Notes under the pieces: model-generated
Databases searched by the model: none
Seen by the model: the letters and a program-made list of their open reading frames with translations, nothing else
What the model was told of the DNA's origin: nothing
Assembly: GCA_963776665.1 (NCBI GenBank)
Contig: CAVZNQ010000030.1
Location: 20,179-84,178 of the forward strand
Reading direction: 5' to 3'
DNA from: Roseiarcus sp963776665
GTDB lineage: Bacteria; Pseudomonadota; Alphaproteobacteria; Rhizobiales; Beijerinckiaceae
Length of the DNA stretch: 64,000 nucleotides
Made by a program: the position numbers and the translations under genes
Shown: in pieces, positions 44,999 to 54,025 of the stretch
How the letters are laid out: each line of letters opens with the position of its first letter
Position numbering within the stretch: the stretch's first letter is position 1

Positions 44999-47163
44999 GC
45001 GGCGATCTCCGCCGGCTGACTTTGGAGGCCCCAGAGATAGGAATAAAGGCCGCCGGCCCGGCGGACGAGCTCTTCGTGCGTCCCAATTTCGACGATGCGG
45101 CCATCCGCCATGCAGACGATGCGGTCGCAGCCGCGCACGGCGGCCAGGCGGTGGGCGATGATGATGACGGTGCGGCCCTTGACGATGCGCCGCATGTTGC
45201 GCTGAACGATCCGCTCGCTGTCGTAGTCGAGCGCCGAGGTCGCCTCGTCGAGAATGAGAATGCGCGGATTGGTCGCGAGCGCCCGGGCGATGGCGATGCG
45301 CTGACGCTGGCCGCCCGAGAGGTTGGCGCCGCGCTCCTCGATCATCGTGTCATAGCCTTGCGACAGCTTGTCGATGAACTCCTCGGCGCCGGCGAGGCGG
45401 GCGATTTCGATCACCCGCGCTCGCGGCATCGCCGGATTGGCGAAGGCGATGTTCTCGTGAATGGTGCGGTTGAACAGCATGTTCTCCTGCAGCACGACGC
45501 CGATGTGGCTTCTGAGCCACGCCGGATCGACATGGCTCAGATCCGCGCCGTCGAGCAGCACCTGCCCCTCGCCGGGCAGATAAAGGCGCTGGATGAGCTT
45601 GGTCAGGGTCGATTTGCCCGAGCCGGAGGGGCCGACAATGCCGATCGTCTCCCCCGCCCGGATGGCGAGCGAAATCTCCTTCAGCGCTTCCGGCGCGCCC
45701 GGCCGGTAGCGGAAGCTGACATGGGCAAATTCGATCGCGCCGCGCGGGGTCGGGGGCAAAAGGCGCGCCGAGGGAGAGGATTCGGGGCTTGCGTTGAGGA
45801 TGTCGCCCAGGCGCTCGATCGAGATCTGCACCTGCTGGAGATCCTGCCAGATCTGCGACAGCCGCAGGATCGGCTGGATCGCCTGCGAGGCGATCATGTT
45901 GAAGGCGACGAGCGCGCCGACGGTGAGCTCGCCGTCGATGACCGCCTTGGCGCCGAACAAGAGCAGCGCCGCGGTGGTCAGCTTGCTCACATACTGGATC
46001 GCGAGCTGCCCGCCCGAACCGAGCATCGCCGCGGCGAAGCTTGTCTTGACATAGGCCGCAAGCTTCTCCTCCCACTGCGCGCGCATGATCGGCTCGACCG
46101 CCGCGCTCTTCACCGTGTTGACGCCGACGATCGTCTCGACCAGGAACTGCTGGCTCGCCGCGCCGCGATTGAATTTCTCGCCGACGAGGTCGCGCAGCGG
46201 CGGCCTGACCGAAAAGCCGATCAGGAGATAGAACGGAATTCCGGCGAGCACGATCAGGGTCAGCGGCCCCGAATAGGCGAACAGCACAGCGATGAACACG
46301 AAGGCGAACACGAGGTCGATCGCCGAGAACAGCGCCTGCCCGGTGAGGAAGCTGCGGATCGTTTCCAGTTCCCGCACCCGCGCGACCGTCTGCCCGGTCG
46401 ACCGGGTCTCAAAATAGGCGACCGGCAGGCGCAGGAGATGCGCGAAGAGCCGCTGGCCGAGCTCGACGTCGATCCGGTTGGTGGTGTGCGAGAGCGCATA
46501 GGTGCGCAGGTACTGCAGCGCCACGTCGAACAAGCCGATGATGACGAGGCCGCCGACGAGCACGAACAGGGTCTCGTAGCCGCGGTGGGTCAGCACCTTG
46601 TCGACGACGACCTGGAAGAAGAGCGGCGTCGTCAGGGCGAAGATCTGCACGAACAGCGACGCCGCGAGCACGTGGCCGAGCGGACGGCGATAGCGCCAGA
46701 GGGTGGGCAGGAACCAGCGCATGCCGAACTGGCGCGGATCGGCGCCGGCCCCGCCGATCCGGCGCGCCACGAGCAGCGCCTGCCCGCCGATCTCGCGCGC
46801 GACCTCCTCGAGCGGCGACTCGTGGGCGGCGTGGCTGATCGGATCGACGAGCCGGCAGAGACCCGACGGATTGGTCCCGCCGAACACCATGAGCGCGCCG
46901 CTCGTCATTCGCACGATCGCCGGCGCGGGCAGGGTCGCCAGCCGTTCGGCGGTCACCTTGCCGACCAGCCGGGCCTTGAGTCCGACCATCCGGGCGGCGC
47001 GAATGAGGTCGGATTCGTCGGCCATGCGCTCGCCAAGCGCCAGCTCGCGCGCTAGCTGCACCGGGTCGGCGCCGATGCGGTAAAAGGCCGCGATCCCGCA
47101 CAAGGCGCGCAGGCCGCGGTCGAGCGGCGTCGCCTCGGCTCGCGGGGGCGCGGTCTCCAACAT
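44995..47163 (-). CDS. type I secretion ABC exporter with C39-like N-terminal domain
   Basis: The 722-residue HlyB-type protein has an N-terminal C39-peptidase-like domain (about 10-135), a six-helix exporter domain, and an ATPase with Walker A GPSGSGKSTLTKLIQ, signature LSGGQRQRIAIARAL and Walker B ILILDEATSALD. In the first domain a Cys occurs in LCGIAAFYRIGAD, but the preceding Gln of true C39 proteases is missing, so it is probably a substrate-docking C39-like domain. It would export RTX-type or related unfolded proteins with the HlyD partner. Confidence 0.92.
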   Translation of the reverse strand: MLETAPPRAEATPLDRGLRALCGIAAFYRIGADPVQLARELALGERMADESDLIRAARMVGLKARLVGKVTAERLATLPAPAIVRMTSGALMVFGGTNPSGLCRLVDPISHAAHESPLEEVAREIGGQALLVARRIGGAGADPRQFGMRWFLPTLWRYRRPLGHVLAASLFVQIFALTTPLFFQVVVDKVLTHRGYETLFVLVGGLVIIGLFDVALQYLRTYALSHTTNRIDVELGQRLFAHLLRLPVAYFETRSTGQTVARVRELETIRSFLTGQALFSAIDLVFAFVFIAVLFAYSGPLTLIVLAGIPFYLLIGFSVRPPLRDLVGEKFNRGAASQQFLVETIVGVNTVKSAAVEPIMRAQWEEKLAAYVKTSFAAAMLGSGGQLAIQYVSKLTTAALLLFGAKAVIDGELTVGALVAFNMIASQAIQPILRLSQIWQDLQQVQISIERLGDILNASPESSPSARLLPPTPRGAIEFAHVSFRYRPGAPEALKEISLAIRAGETIGIVGPSGSGKSTLTKLIQRLYLPGEGQVLLDGADLSHVDPAWLRSHIGVVLQENMLFNRTIHENIAFANPAMPRARVIEIARLAGAEEFIDKLSQGYDTMIEERGANLSGGQRQRIAIARALATNPRILILDEATSALDYDSERIVQRNMRRIVKGRTVIIIAHRLAAVRGCDRIVCMADGRIVEIGTHEELVRRAGGLYSYLWGLQSQPAEIAA

Positions 47164-47417
47164 CGACGCCTAAGCCTTTCTCGCGGCCGCTCCGGGGCGC
47201 GAAGGACGCCGGGCGCGCCCGGCGGTCTGGCCGAAATCGTACCCAATGACGATCGGTCAGGAGCAAGCCGGACCGCCGGACAGGCTTAGCAAACCGTTGA
47301 TTTCCGCTTCTTTCCGCGAGGGCGGAGGGGAAGGAGCGAGCCGGGGGAATCGCCGTTGCGTCGCTTCGGCCCTGGGTGAGAAATGCGAATCCAATCGAAA
47401 CTCGAAGGGAAACGACC

Positions 47418-47807
47418 ATGCAGCGCATCACATTGCCTTCGGCGAAGGCGCTTCACCTGCCGTTCTCGTCGGCGACGCGCGCCGGCGATTTCCTTTTCCT
47501 CTCGGGCGCGCTCGGCAACCGGCCGGGCGCGATGACGCTGGTCGAAGGCGGCCTTCCCGCTCAGGCCCGTCAGGCGATGGACAACATCGGCGAAGTCCTA
47601 AGCGCGTGCGGGCTCGGGTTCGCGGACACGGTCAAGTTCACGATCATGCTCGCCGACATGGGGCGGTGGGCCGAGTTCAACGCCGTCTATCTCGGCTACT
47701 TCGACCCCGACCGGCTCCCGGCGCGCTCAGCCTTCGGCGCGACCGGGCTCGCGCTCGGCGGCGAGGTCGAGATCGAATGCGTCGCCTACTGGCCGGCCGA
47801 GCGCTGA
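47418..47807 (+). CDS. RidA/YjgF-family protein
   Basis: This 129-residue RidA-like protein (QRITLPSAKALHLPFSSATRAGDFLFLSGALGNRPG, then RQAMDNIGEVLSACGLGFADTVKFTIMLADM and RSAFGATGLALGGEVEIECVAYWP) has the family trimer fold. Canonical RidA hydrolyses enamine/imine intermediates with a conserved Arg in the RxA..V segment. Here RSAFGATGLALG carries the Arg. The ATG at 47418 fits the family start. A weaker start lies 14 codons upstream. Confidence 0.88.
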   Translation: MQRITLPSAKALHLPFSSATRAGDFLFLSGALGNRPGAMTLVEGGLPAQARQAMDNIGEVLSACGLGFADTVKFTIMLADMGRWAEFNAVYLGYFDPDRLPARSAFGATGLALGGEVEIECVAYWPAER

Positions 47808-47814
47808 GGCCGCC

Positions 47815-48255
47815 TCACGCCCCGTGGGCGACGATCTTGACGTCGACGTTGCCGCGGGTCGCGTGGCTGTAAGGGCAGATTTTTTCGTGCGCCTCCTGGG
47901 CCAGAGACTGCAGTTCGGCGGTCGGCAGGCTCGGGTCGCTGACGTCGAGCACGACCGCGAGGCCAAACCCGCCCTTCTCGCGCGGGCCGATGGTGACGGC
48001 GGCTTTCACCGTCGCTTTCGACGCGTCCTTCTTGTGCTGCTTGGCGATGAAGTCGAGCGCGCCGCCGAAGCATGCGGCGTAGCCGGCGCCGAACAGGTGC
48101 TCCGGCGTCGCCGTGCCCGGCTTGCCGGGACCGCCCATCTCCTTCGGCACCGAGAGGTTTACGTCGATGAGGCCGTCGTCGCTGCGGGTATGGCCGTTGC
48201 GGCCGCCGGTCGCGGTCGCGTGAGCGGTGAAAAGCGGCTTGATCGCGTCGGCCAT
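47815..48255 (-). CDS. ohr: organic hydroperoxide resistance protein (Ohr/OsmC family)
   Basis: The 146-residue peroxidase has the two redox Cys residues of Ohr in GYAACFGGALDFIAKQH and HEKICPYSHATRGNVDVKI. The N-terminal Arg/Glu environment (GRNGHTRSDDG, NLSVPKEMGG, TPEHLFGAGYAACF) is also present. It reduces organic hydroperoxides using lipoylated proteins. The typical OhrR regulator is not adjacent. It converges with the RidA gene at a seven-base gap. Confidence 0.93.
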   Translation of the reverse strand: MADAIKPLFTAHATATGGRNGHTRSDDGLIDVNLSVPKEMGGPGKPGTATPEHLFGAGYAACFGGALDFIAKQHKKDASKATVKAAVTIGPREKGGFGLAVVLDVSDPSLPTAELQSLAQEAHEKICPYSHATRGNVDVKIVAHGA

Positions 48256-48341
48256 GGACTAGTCTCCTTGGTGTTTTATTCGGCTAAGGGTGAGGCCGTA
48301 GTTGAATCATGTCCGCGCGCCCCAGGCAATCCATGGGCGGC

Positions 48342-48977
48342 TCAGTCGCGGCTCGTCTCGCGGACGATTTCCGCCATCGCGCGCGCATCCTCGTCGCCAA
48401 GCGCTTCGAGTCCGGCGACGACGCCGGCGCGGTCGGCGGCGGTGCGGTTCTGGCTCGTCTTCCATTTTCCGCGAATATCGACAATCTCGATCTCGATCCC
48501 GACGATCGCCCGGCGCTGCATGGCGATGAAGTCGGCCGGCGCGTCGCCGACCGCCCAGGGTTTTTCGCGCCGCTGCTCGAGCGTTTGCGTCAGCTCCTCG
48601 ATCTGCTGGGCGAGCCAGGCGTCGTCCATCACTTTCGCCCGGCCTTTCGCCTGGACCATCGTGTAGTTCCAGGTCGGGACGACCTTCCCCGTCTCCCGCT
48701 TGGTCTCATACCACGAAGGCGTAATGTAATGATCATGGCCCTGGAATACGACGAGCGCCTCCGGGGACGCCTCAAGGTCGCGCCACTGGCCGTTCGCCCG
48801 CGCGACATGGACCTTCAGCGTCCCGAGCCTCGAGGCGGCGGGATCGAGAACGAACGGAACCGAATTGGCCACAATCCCCTCGGCGCCGTTGCTGATGAGG
48901 AGGCCGAACACACGGCTCCGGATCAGCGCATGCAGTTCCGTCAGGTTCTCGTTTCGATGGAGGGGGGGTTCGTACAA
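48342..48977 (-). CDS. PaiB-family FMN-binding protein
   Basis: The 211-residue protein starts MYEPPLHRNENLTELHALIRSRVFGLLISNG and has GTLKVHVARANGQWRDLE, VVFQGHDHYITPSWYETKRETGKVVPTWNYTMVQAKGRAKVMDDAWL and EKPWAVGDAPADFIAMQRRAIVGIEIEI, the PaiB (transcriptional repressor of sporulation/protease) pattern. The fold is a split-barrel flavin-binding domain. A detoxification or regulatory role is assumed for the family, but the substrate is unknown. Confidence 0.9.
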   Translation of the reverse strand: MYEPPLHRNENLTELHALIRSRVFGLLISNGAEGIVANSVPFVLDPAASRLGTLKVHVARANGQWRDLEASPEALVVFQGHDHYITPSWYETKRETGKVVPTWNYTMVQAKGRAKVMDDAWLAQQIEELTQTLEQRREKPWAVGDAPADFIAMQRRAIVGIEIEIVDIRGKWKTSQNRTAADRAGVVAGLEALGDEDARAMAEIVRETSRD

Positions 48978-49167
48978 GGCGGCCTCGTCGCCCGCTCATG
49001 TGGGCCATTTCCACCCAAATGTGAAGAGCGGGATCGGCTCGAATGCAGTCGGCATATTCGGAAGCTTAAGGCGCGGAAGGGCGGAAGAGCGGGATCTTCC
49101 CGGTTGATTTCTCTGCGCCCTGTGCAAGATGCTGCAACACCGATTTGCGCACCGTTCGGGGGGCGAG

Positions 49168-49632
49168 ATGGCGCCGAGTCACATCGCGATCCTCATTCCC
49201 CTGATCGTGGGACTGGCGGCGACCATCGCCACGATCGCGATTCACGGCGTCGTGGTCCACACCATCGTCACGAGCCTGCGCCGCGATCTCAAGCGCGGCC
49301 GGCTCGGCGCGCGAATCTGGGTGAACCTGACATTCGTCGCAGCCACGGTCATGCTCGCGCTCGCCGGTCATCTCGCGGAGATCGTGCTCTGGGGCTTCGC
49401 CCTCGACGCCACAGGCGCGGTCGCCGACATTGGCGCGGCGATTTATTCATCCGCCGGCAGCTACACGACTTCGGGCTCCGACATCGCATTGCCGCCCCAA
49501 TGGAGGCTGCTCGGACCGTTTGAAGCGGTGGACGGAATGTTGATGTTCGGAGTTTCGACCGCCTTCATCTTCGCGGTCGTCAACCGCCTGATTCATGCGC
49601 GGTACGATGACGCGGACAAGTACCTTTTCTGA
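49168..49632 (+). CDS. two-helix ion-channel-like membrane protein with a degenerate filter
   Basis: This 154-residue protein has three to four hydrophobic segments and ends like bacterial Ion_trans_2 potassium-channel proteins: a pore-helix-like IYSSAGSYTTSG followed by LPPQWRLLGPFEAVDGMLMFGVSTAFIFAVVNRL. Relatives usually have TxGYGD at the filter. Here the sequence is TTSGSDI, one residue shorter and without GYG. Potassium selectivity is therefore doubtful. ATG 49168 is preceded by GGGGGGCGAG. A start 13 codons upstream is possible. Confidence 0.75.
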   Translation: MAPSHIAILIPLIVGLAATIATIAIHGVVVHTIVTSLRRDLKRGRLGARIWVNLTFVAATVMLALAGHLAEIVLWGFALDATGAVADIGAAIYSSAGSYTTSGSDIALPPQWRLLGPFEAVDGMLMFGVSTAFIFAVVNRLIHARYDDADKYLF

Positions 49633-49653
49633 GGCCTTGCGGCCCGGCAAGCT

Positions 49654-50937
49654 TCATTCCGCCGCGCGCCGGCCCGGTCCGTATCGCCTGACAATATAAT
49701 CATCGACCAGCGCCTTGAACTCCTCGGCGATGCGCGGCCCGCGCAGGGTCACGGTCTTGACGCCGTCGACGAACACCGGCGCGGCCGGCGTTTCGCCCGT
49801 TCCGGGCAGCGAGATGCCGATGTCGGCGTGCTTGCTCTCCCCCGGCCCGTTGACGATGCAGCCCATCACCGCGACGTTGAGCTTCTCGACCCCGGGGTAG
49901 AGCGCGCGCCATTGCGGCATGGACTCGGCGAGATAGCCCTGGATGTCGCGCGCCAGCTCCTGGAACACCGTCGAGGTGGTGCGCCCGCAGCCGGGGCAGG
50001 CGGCGACCTGCGGCGCGAAACTGCGGAACCCCATGCTTTGCAGCAGCTCCTGCGCCACCCGCACTTCCTGCGTCCGGTCGCCGCCCGGTTCGGGAGTGAG
50101 CGAGATGCGGATCGTGTCGCCGAGGCCTTCCTGCAACAGAACGCCGAGCGCGGCGGCCGAGGCGACGATCCCCTTCGAGCCCATGCCGGCCTCGGTGAGG
50201 CCGAGATGCAGCGCATAATTCGAGCGCTCGCCGAGCATCCGGTAGACGGTGACGAGGTCCTGCACCGACGACACCTTCGCCGACAGGATGATGCGCTCGC
50301 GATTGAGCCCGATCTCCTCCGCCCGCGCCGCCGACAGAAGCGCCGACCGGACCATCGCCTCGCGGGTGACCGCGCCGGCTTCGAGCGGTTCGGCGCTCGC
50401 TGCGTTCTCATCCATGAGCGAGGTCAGGAGCTCCCCGTCGAGCGAGCCCCAGTTGGCGCCGATGCGCACCGGCTTGCCGTTGCGGATCGCGATTTCGATG
50501 ATCTTGCCGAACTGGAGGTCGCGCTTGTTCTTGAAGCCGACATTGCCCGGATTGATGCGGTACTTGTCGAGCGCCTCGGCGCAGGCCGGATGATCGGCGA
50601 GCAGCTTGTGGCCGATATAGTGGAAATCGCCGATGAGCGGCACATGCGCGCCGCGCTTCAGGAGGGCGTCGCGGATGTGCGGCACGGCGGCGGCGGCCTC
50701 GTCGCGATCGACGGTGATCCGCACCATCTCGGAGCCCGCGCGCCACAGCGCCGCGACCTGCCGCGCGGTCGCCTCGACGTCGGCGGTGTCGGTGTTGGTC
50801 ATCGACTGGACGACGATCGGCGCGCCGCCGCCGACCATGACGGCCGCCTCGCCCTCGCCGACCCTGACCCCGACCGTGGCGCGTCGGGGCGAAGGCCCGC
50901 ATGGCGCGTCGGAGATCGCAAGATTCATCGCCGCCAT
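49654..50937 (-). CDS. ispG: 4-hydroxy-3-methylbut-2-en-1-yl diphosphate synthase
   Basis: IspG converts MEcPP to HMBPP in the non-mevalonate isoprenoid pathway. The 427-residue protein has VGGGAPIVVQSMTNTDTADVEATARQVAALWRAGSEMVRITV, RINPGNVG, GANWGSLD and the iron-sulfur ligands in ACPGCGRTTS and VMGCIVNGPGESKHADIGISLPGTGE. Length fits the two-domain proteobacterial type. It appears to be transcribed alone. Confidence 0.96.
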   Translation of the reverse strand: MAAMNLAISDAPCGPSPRRATVGVRVGEGEAAVMVGGGAPIVVQSMTNTDTADVEATARQVAALWRAGSEMVRITVDRDEAAAAVPHIRDALLKRGAHVPLIGDFHYIGHKLLADHPACAEALDKYRINPGNVGFKNKRDLQFGKIIEIAIRNGKPVRIGANWGSLDGELLTSLMDENAASAEPLEAGAVTREAMVRSALLSAARAEEIGLNRERIILSAKVSSVQDLVTVYRMLGERSNYALHLGLTEAGMGSKGIVASAAALGVLLQEGLGDTIRISLTPEPGGDRTQEVRVAQELLQSMGFRSFAPQVAACPGCGRTTSTVFQELARDIQGYLAESMPQWRALYPGVEKLNVAVMGCIVNGPGESKHADIGISLPGTGETPAAPVFVDGVKTVTLRGPRIAEEFKALVDDYIVRRYGPGRRAAE

Positions 50938-51150
50938 CCCTTTTTTCGCGCCGATCGACCCGATTTCGCGGCCCGGATTCTAGGCCCTGCCGGCAAATTT
51001 GTCATCCCGCGCCCCCGCCCGGCGGGGCCGGACGGCCCGCAGGACAAGGGGTCTCGATACTTTCGCCGCGATGCAATATAGAGCCTTATCGCAACGCAAT
51101 ATGACAATTTTGAGCGGGCCCCGGCGCGCGGTCGAATTAAGGAGGTCTTG

Positions 51151-51936
51151 ATGTCCCTCGCCAAACGCCATGCCCTCGTCACCGGCTCGACGAGCGGCAT
51201 TGGACTCGAGATCGCCCGGGCGTTCGCCAGGGAGGGGGCGGATGTGGTCATCAACGGATTCGGCGACAAGGCGGCGATCGAAGCCGAGCGGGTGAAGATC
51301 GAGAAGGAGTTCGGCGTCAAGGCGTTCTACAACGGGGCCGACATGTCGAAAGGGCCGGAGATCGACGCGATGATCGCCGACGCCCAGGCCAAGATGGGAT
51401 CGCTCGACATTCTGGTCAGTAACGCCGGCATCCAGCACGTCGCGCCGGTCGACGAATTTCCGCCCGAGAAATGGGACGCGATCATCGCCATCAACCTCAC
51501 GGCGCCGTTCCGCGCCATCCGCGCCGCCGTTCCGGGGATGAAGGCGCAAAAATGGGGCCGCATCATCAACACCGCCTCGGCCCACTCGCTCGTCGCCTCG
51601 CCGTTCAAGTCGGCCTACGTGTCCGCCAAGCATGGCCTGGCTGGCCTCACCAAGACGGTGGCGCTGGAAGTCGCCGCGTTCGGCGTCACGGCCAATTGCA
51701 TTTCTCCCGGCTACGTCTGGACGCCGCTGGTCGAACGCCAGATCCCCGATACGATGAAGGCGCGCAACATGACCCGCGATCAGGTGATCAACGACGTGAT
51801 CCTCGCGGCGCAACCGACCAAGAAGTTCGTGACCGTCGATCAGGTCGCCTCGCTTGCCGTCTATCTGTGCTCGGACGCGGCGGCCGCGATCACCGGCGCC
51901 AATCTGTCGATCGACGGCGGATGGACCGCAGCATGA
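51151..51936 (+). CDS. bdhA: 3-hydroxybutyrate dehydrogenase
   Basis: The 261-residue SDR oxidises D-3-hydroxybutyrate to acetoacetate, part of polyhydroxybutyrate turnover. It has VTGSTSGIGLEIARAFAREGADVVINGFG, NAGIQHVAPVDEFPPEKWDAIIAINLTAPF, the catalytic INTASAHSLVASPFKSAYVSAKHG and GYVWTPLVERQI, all characteristic of Bdh. ATG 51151 has a strong AAGGAGG site. A TTG one codon earlier is not needed. Its stop overlaps the next gene's ATG, so the patatin-like protein is cotranslated. Confidence 0.93.
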   Translation: MSLAKRHALVTGSTSGIGLEIARAFAREGADVVINGFGDKAAIEAERVKIEKEFGVKAFYNGADMSKGPEIDAMIADAQAKMGSLDILVSNAGIQHVAPVDEFPPEKWDAIIAINLTAPFRAIRAAVPGMKAQKWGRIINTASAHSLVASPFKSAYVSAKHGLAGLTKTVALEVAAFGVTANCISPGYVWTPLVERQIPDTMKARNMTRDQVINDVILAAQPTKKFVTVDQVASLAVYLCSDAAAAITGANLSIDGGWTAA

Positions 51937-53093
51937 GGCGCCCCGCCCGATCGCCCGCGCCGAAACCGGCCGCCCGGAAGCCCGCCCCGAAGCCCGCCAC
52001 GCCGAAGCGCGCCTCGCCGCAGCCAGCGGTCAAGACCGTCAATCTCGCCCTTCAGGGCGGCGGCTCCCACGGCGCCTATACCTGGGGCGTGCTCGACGCG
52101 CTCATCGAGGACACACGCATTGAAATCTCCGCCATCAGCGGCGCTAGCGCCGGGGCGATGAACGCCGTCGTATTCGCCGCGGGCATGTGCGAAGGGGGAC
52201 GGGAAGCCGCGCGCCAGAAGCTGGAAGCGTTCTGGCTCTTGGTCTCATCGGAGGGCTCGCTCGCCCCGTTCGAGCGCAAATGGCTCGACAAGGCGCTTTC
52301 CGCCTGGGGCGGCATGTGGCCGGGGTCGCGCTGGCTCGACGCGTGGACCGACGCGGTTTCGGGGATTCTGAGCCCTTACGAGTTCAATCCGCTCAACATC
52401 AATCCGCTCCGGGTCCATCTCGAACAGGTCGTCGATTTCAAGCGCCTGCGCGCGAGCGAGGGCGTCAAATTGTTCGTCGCCGCGACCAATGTCAGGACTG
52501 GCCGCGGCGCGATCTTCCATCGTGACGAACTCACCGCCGATCACGTGATGGCGTCGGCTTGCCTGCCCGATTTGTTCCAGGCGGTGATCATCAAGGACGA
52601 GCCCTACTGGGACGGCGGCTACGCCGGCAATCCGCCGCTCTATCCTCTGTTCTACGAGACTACATGCCGCGACGCGATCATCGTCCAGATCAACCCGATC
52701 GAACGCGACGAGACGCCTCATCTGCCCGATGAGATCAAGAACCGCGCCACCGAAATCACCTTCAACGCCAGCCTCTTGGCCGAGCTCCGGGCCGCTGACT
52801 TCGTCGCCCGCCTTATCCGCTCGGGCGTGCTCAAGAGCGACGAATACCGCGAGGAGCGGCTGCATCGCATCGGCGGCGCCGGCAGGCTCGAAGTTCTCAA
52901 CGCGGCGACCAAGAATGACGTATCCTGGCCTTTCTTGAAGCAATTGCGCGACCTCGGCCGCGCCGAAACCAAGGAATGGCTCGCGGCGAATTTCGACAAG
53001 ATCGGCGTCGAAAGCACGCTCGACATGGATCAGACCTTGCGCCGCGATCCGGCGAAGGCGCCCACCCTCGGCGCTCCGGCGACCGCCAGGTAG
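51933..53093 (+). CDS. patatin-like phospholipase
   Basis: The 386-residue hydrolase has an N-terminal Pro/Lys/Ala-rich segment (about 1-30) and then the patatin domain: oxyanion loop GGGSHGAY (about 42-49), nucleophile elbow GASAG (Ser72) and the Asp of DGGYAGNPPLYPLF (about 227). Patatins release fatty acids from lipids. Genes of this type next to bdhA are common in Hyphomicrobiales and suggest a link with polyhydroxybutyrate granules or lipid turnover (inference). Confidence 0.9.
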   Translation: MRRPARSPAPKPAARKPAPKPATPKRASPQPAVKTVNLALQGGGSHGAYTWGVLDALIEDTRIEISAISGASAGAMNAVVFAAGMCEGGREAARQKLEAFWLLVSSEGSLAPFERKWLDKALSAWGGMWPGSRWLDAWTDAVSGILSPYEFNPLNINPLRVHLEQVVDFKRLRASEGVKLFVAATNVRTGRGAIFHRDELTADHVMASACLPDLFQAVIIKDEPYWDGGYAGNPPLYPLFYETTCRDAIIVQINPIERDETPHLPDEIKNRATEITFNASLLAELRAADFVARLIRSGVLKSDEYREERLHRIGGAGRLEVLNAATKNDVSWPFLKQLRDLGRAETKEWLAANFDKIGVESTLDMDQTLRRDPAKAPTLGAPATAR

Positions 53094-53122
53094 CGTGTTC
53101 GTTAATCGCCGGCCGGGGGTAA

Positions 53123-53199
53123 TGTCATTCCCGCGCAAGCGGGAATCCAGGGTCGCATCAGAGCCCTGAGTCTGGATGCTCGCTTTCGCGGGCATGACA
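53123..53199. repeat. imperfect inverted repeat element, TGTCAT-ended
   Basis: Two 28-base arms (53123-53150 and 53172-53199) are inverted with 24 matches, each beginning TGTCAT and carrying CCCGCG-type cores, separated by 21 bases. The right arm is followed by a partial second copy of GCGGGCATGACAG. This is a typical dispersed palindromic repeat of proteobacterial intergenic DNA. Here it sits between the convergent patatin and enoyl-CoA hydratase genes and may serve as a bidirectional terminator. Confidence 0.65.
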
Positions 53200-53251
53200 G
53201 TGCGGGCATGACAGCGAATGTTTCCGGCGACGGCGCGATAGCGTCTCGGCG

Positions 53252-54025
53252 CTACCGGTGCTTGAACTTGGCCTCGCGCTTCTCCGCGAAGGCCTTCATG
53301 CCTTCCTTCTGGTCCTCGGTCGCAAACAGCGAGTGGAAGATGCGCCGCTCGAAGCGCACGCCTTCGGCGAGCGTCGTTTCATAGGCGCGGTTGACGCTCT
53401 CCTTGGCGGCGTAGACGGCCGGCGCCGACAAGCCCGCGATCGTCGCGGCGACCTTGAGCGCTTCCTCGATCAGCTTGTCGGCCGGCAGCACGCGGGAGAC
53501 GAGGCCCGAGCGCTCGGCTTCGGCGGCGTCCATCATGCGGCCGGTCAGGATCATCTCCATCGCCTTCGACTTGCCGACGAAGCGGGTCAGGCGCTGGGTG
53601 CCGCCGGCGCCGGGGATCACGCCAAGCTTGATCTCGGGCTGGCCGAATTTCGCGGTCTCGGCGGCGAGAATGAAATCGCACATCAACGCGATCTCGCATC
53701 CGCCGCCAAGCGCGAAGCCGGCGACGGCGGCGACGATCGGCTTGCGCAGGCGTGTCACGTTTTCCCATCGGCCGATGAAATCGCCGAGAAAAGCCTCGGC
53801 GAAGGTCTTGTCCTGCATCTCCTTGATGTCGGCGCCGGCGGCGAACGCTTTTTCCGAGCCGGTCAGCACGATCGCGCCAATGGCGGGATCGGCCTCGAAC
53901 GCCTCGAGCGCCGCGTTGAGGTCTTCGATCAGCGGCGACGAGAGCGCGTTCAAGACCTGCGGCCGGTTGAGGCGGATGAGGCCGACCCGGCCATGAGTCT
54001 CGACGATGACGTTGGCGTAGGTCAT
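53252..54025 (-). CDS. enoyl-CoA hydratase
   Basis: The 257-residue crotonase has VGLIRLNRPQVLNALS, the oxyanion segment KAFAAGADIKEMQ, ALGGGCEIALMCDFILAAETAKFGQPEIKLGVIPGAGGTQRL containing the two catalytic acidic residues, and AAKESVNRAYE. This is the short-chain enoyl-CoA hydratase (crotonase/EchA) pattern, hydrating 2-enoyl-CoA. Its position just after branched-chain oxoacid dehydrogenase genes on the same strand suggests a role in valine/leucine/isoleucine breakdown, without proof. Confidence 0.93.
   Translation of the reverse strand: MTYANVIVETHGRVGLIRLNRPQVLNALSSPLIEDLNAALEAFEADPAIGAIVLTGSEKAFAAGADIKEMQDKTFAEAFLGDFIGRWENVTRLRKPIVAAVAGFALGGGCEIALMCDFILAAETAKFGQPEIKLGVIPGAGGTQRLTRFVGKSKAMEMILTGRMMDAAEAERSGLVSRVLPADKLIEEALKVAATIAGLSAPAVYAAKESVNRAYETTLAEGVRFERRIFHSLFATEDQKEGMKAFAEKREAKFKHR

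Noticed and set aside
45022..47055. A 677-codon open frame on the + strand opposite the secretion exporter
   Set aside because: It is the mirror of a well-supported ABC exporter; high GC leaves antisense frames open, and its Arg/Asp-rich product has no motif. Similar long mirrors lie opposite mutY, the acyl-CoA dehydrogenases, the sugar ATPase, gabD and ispG.
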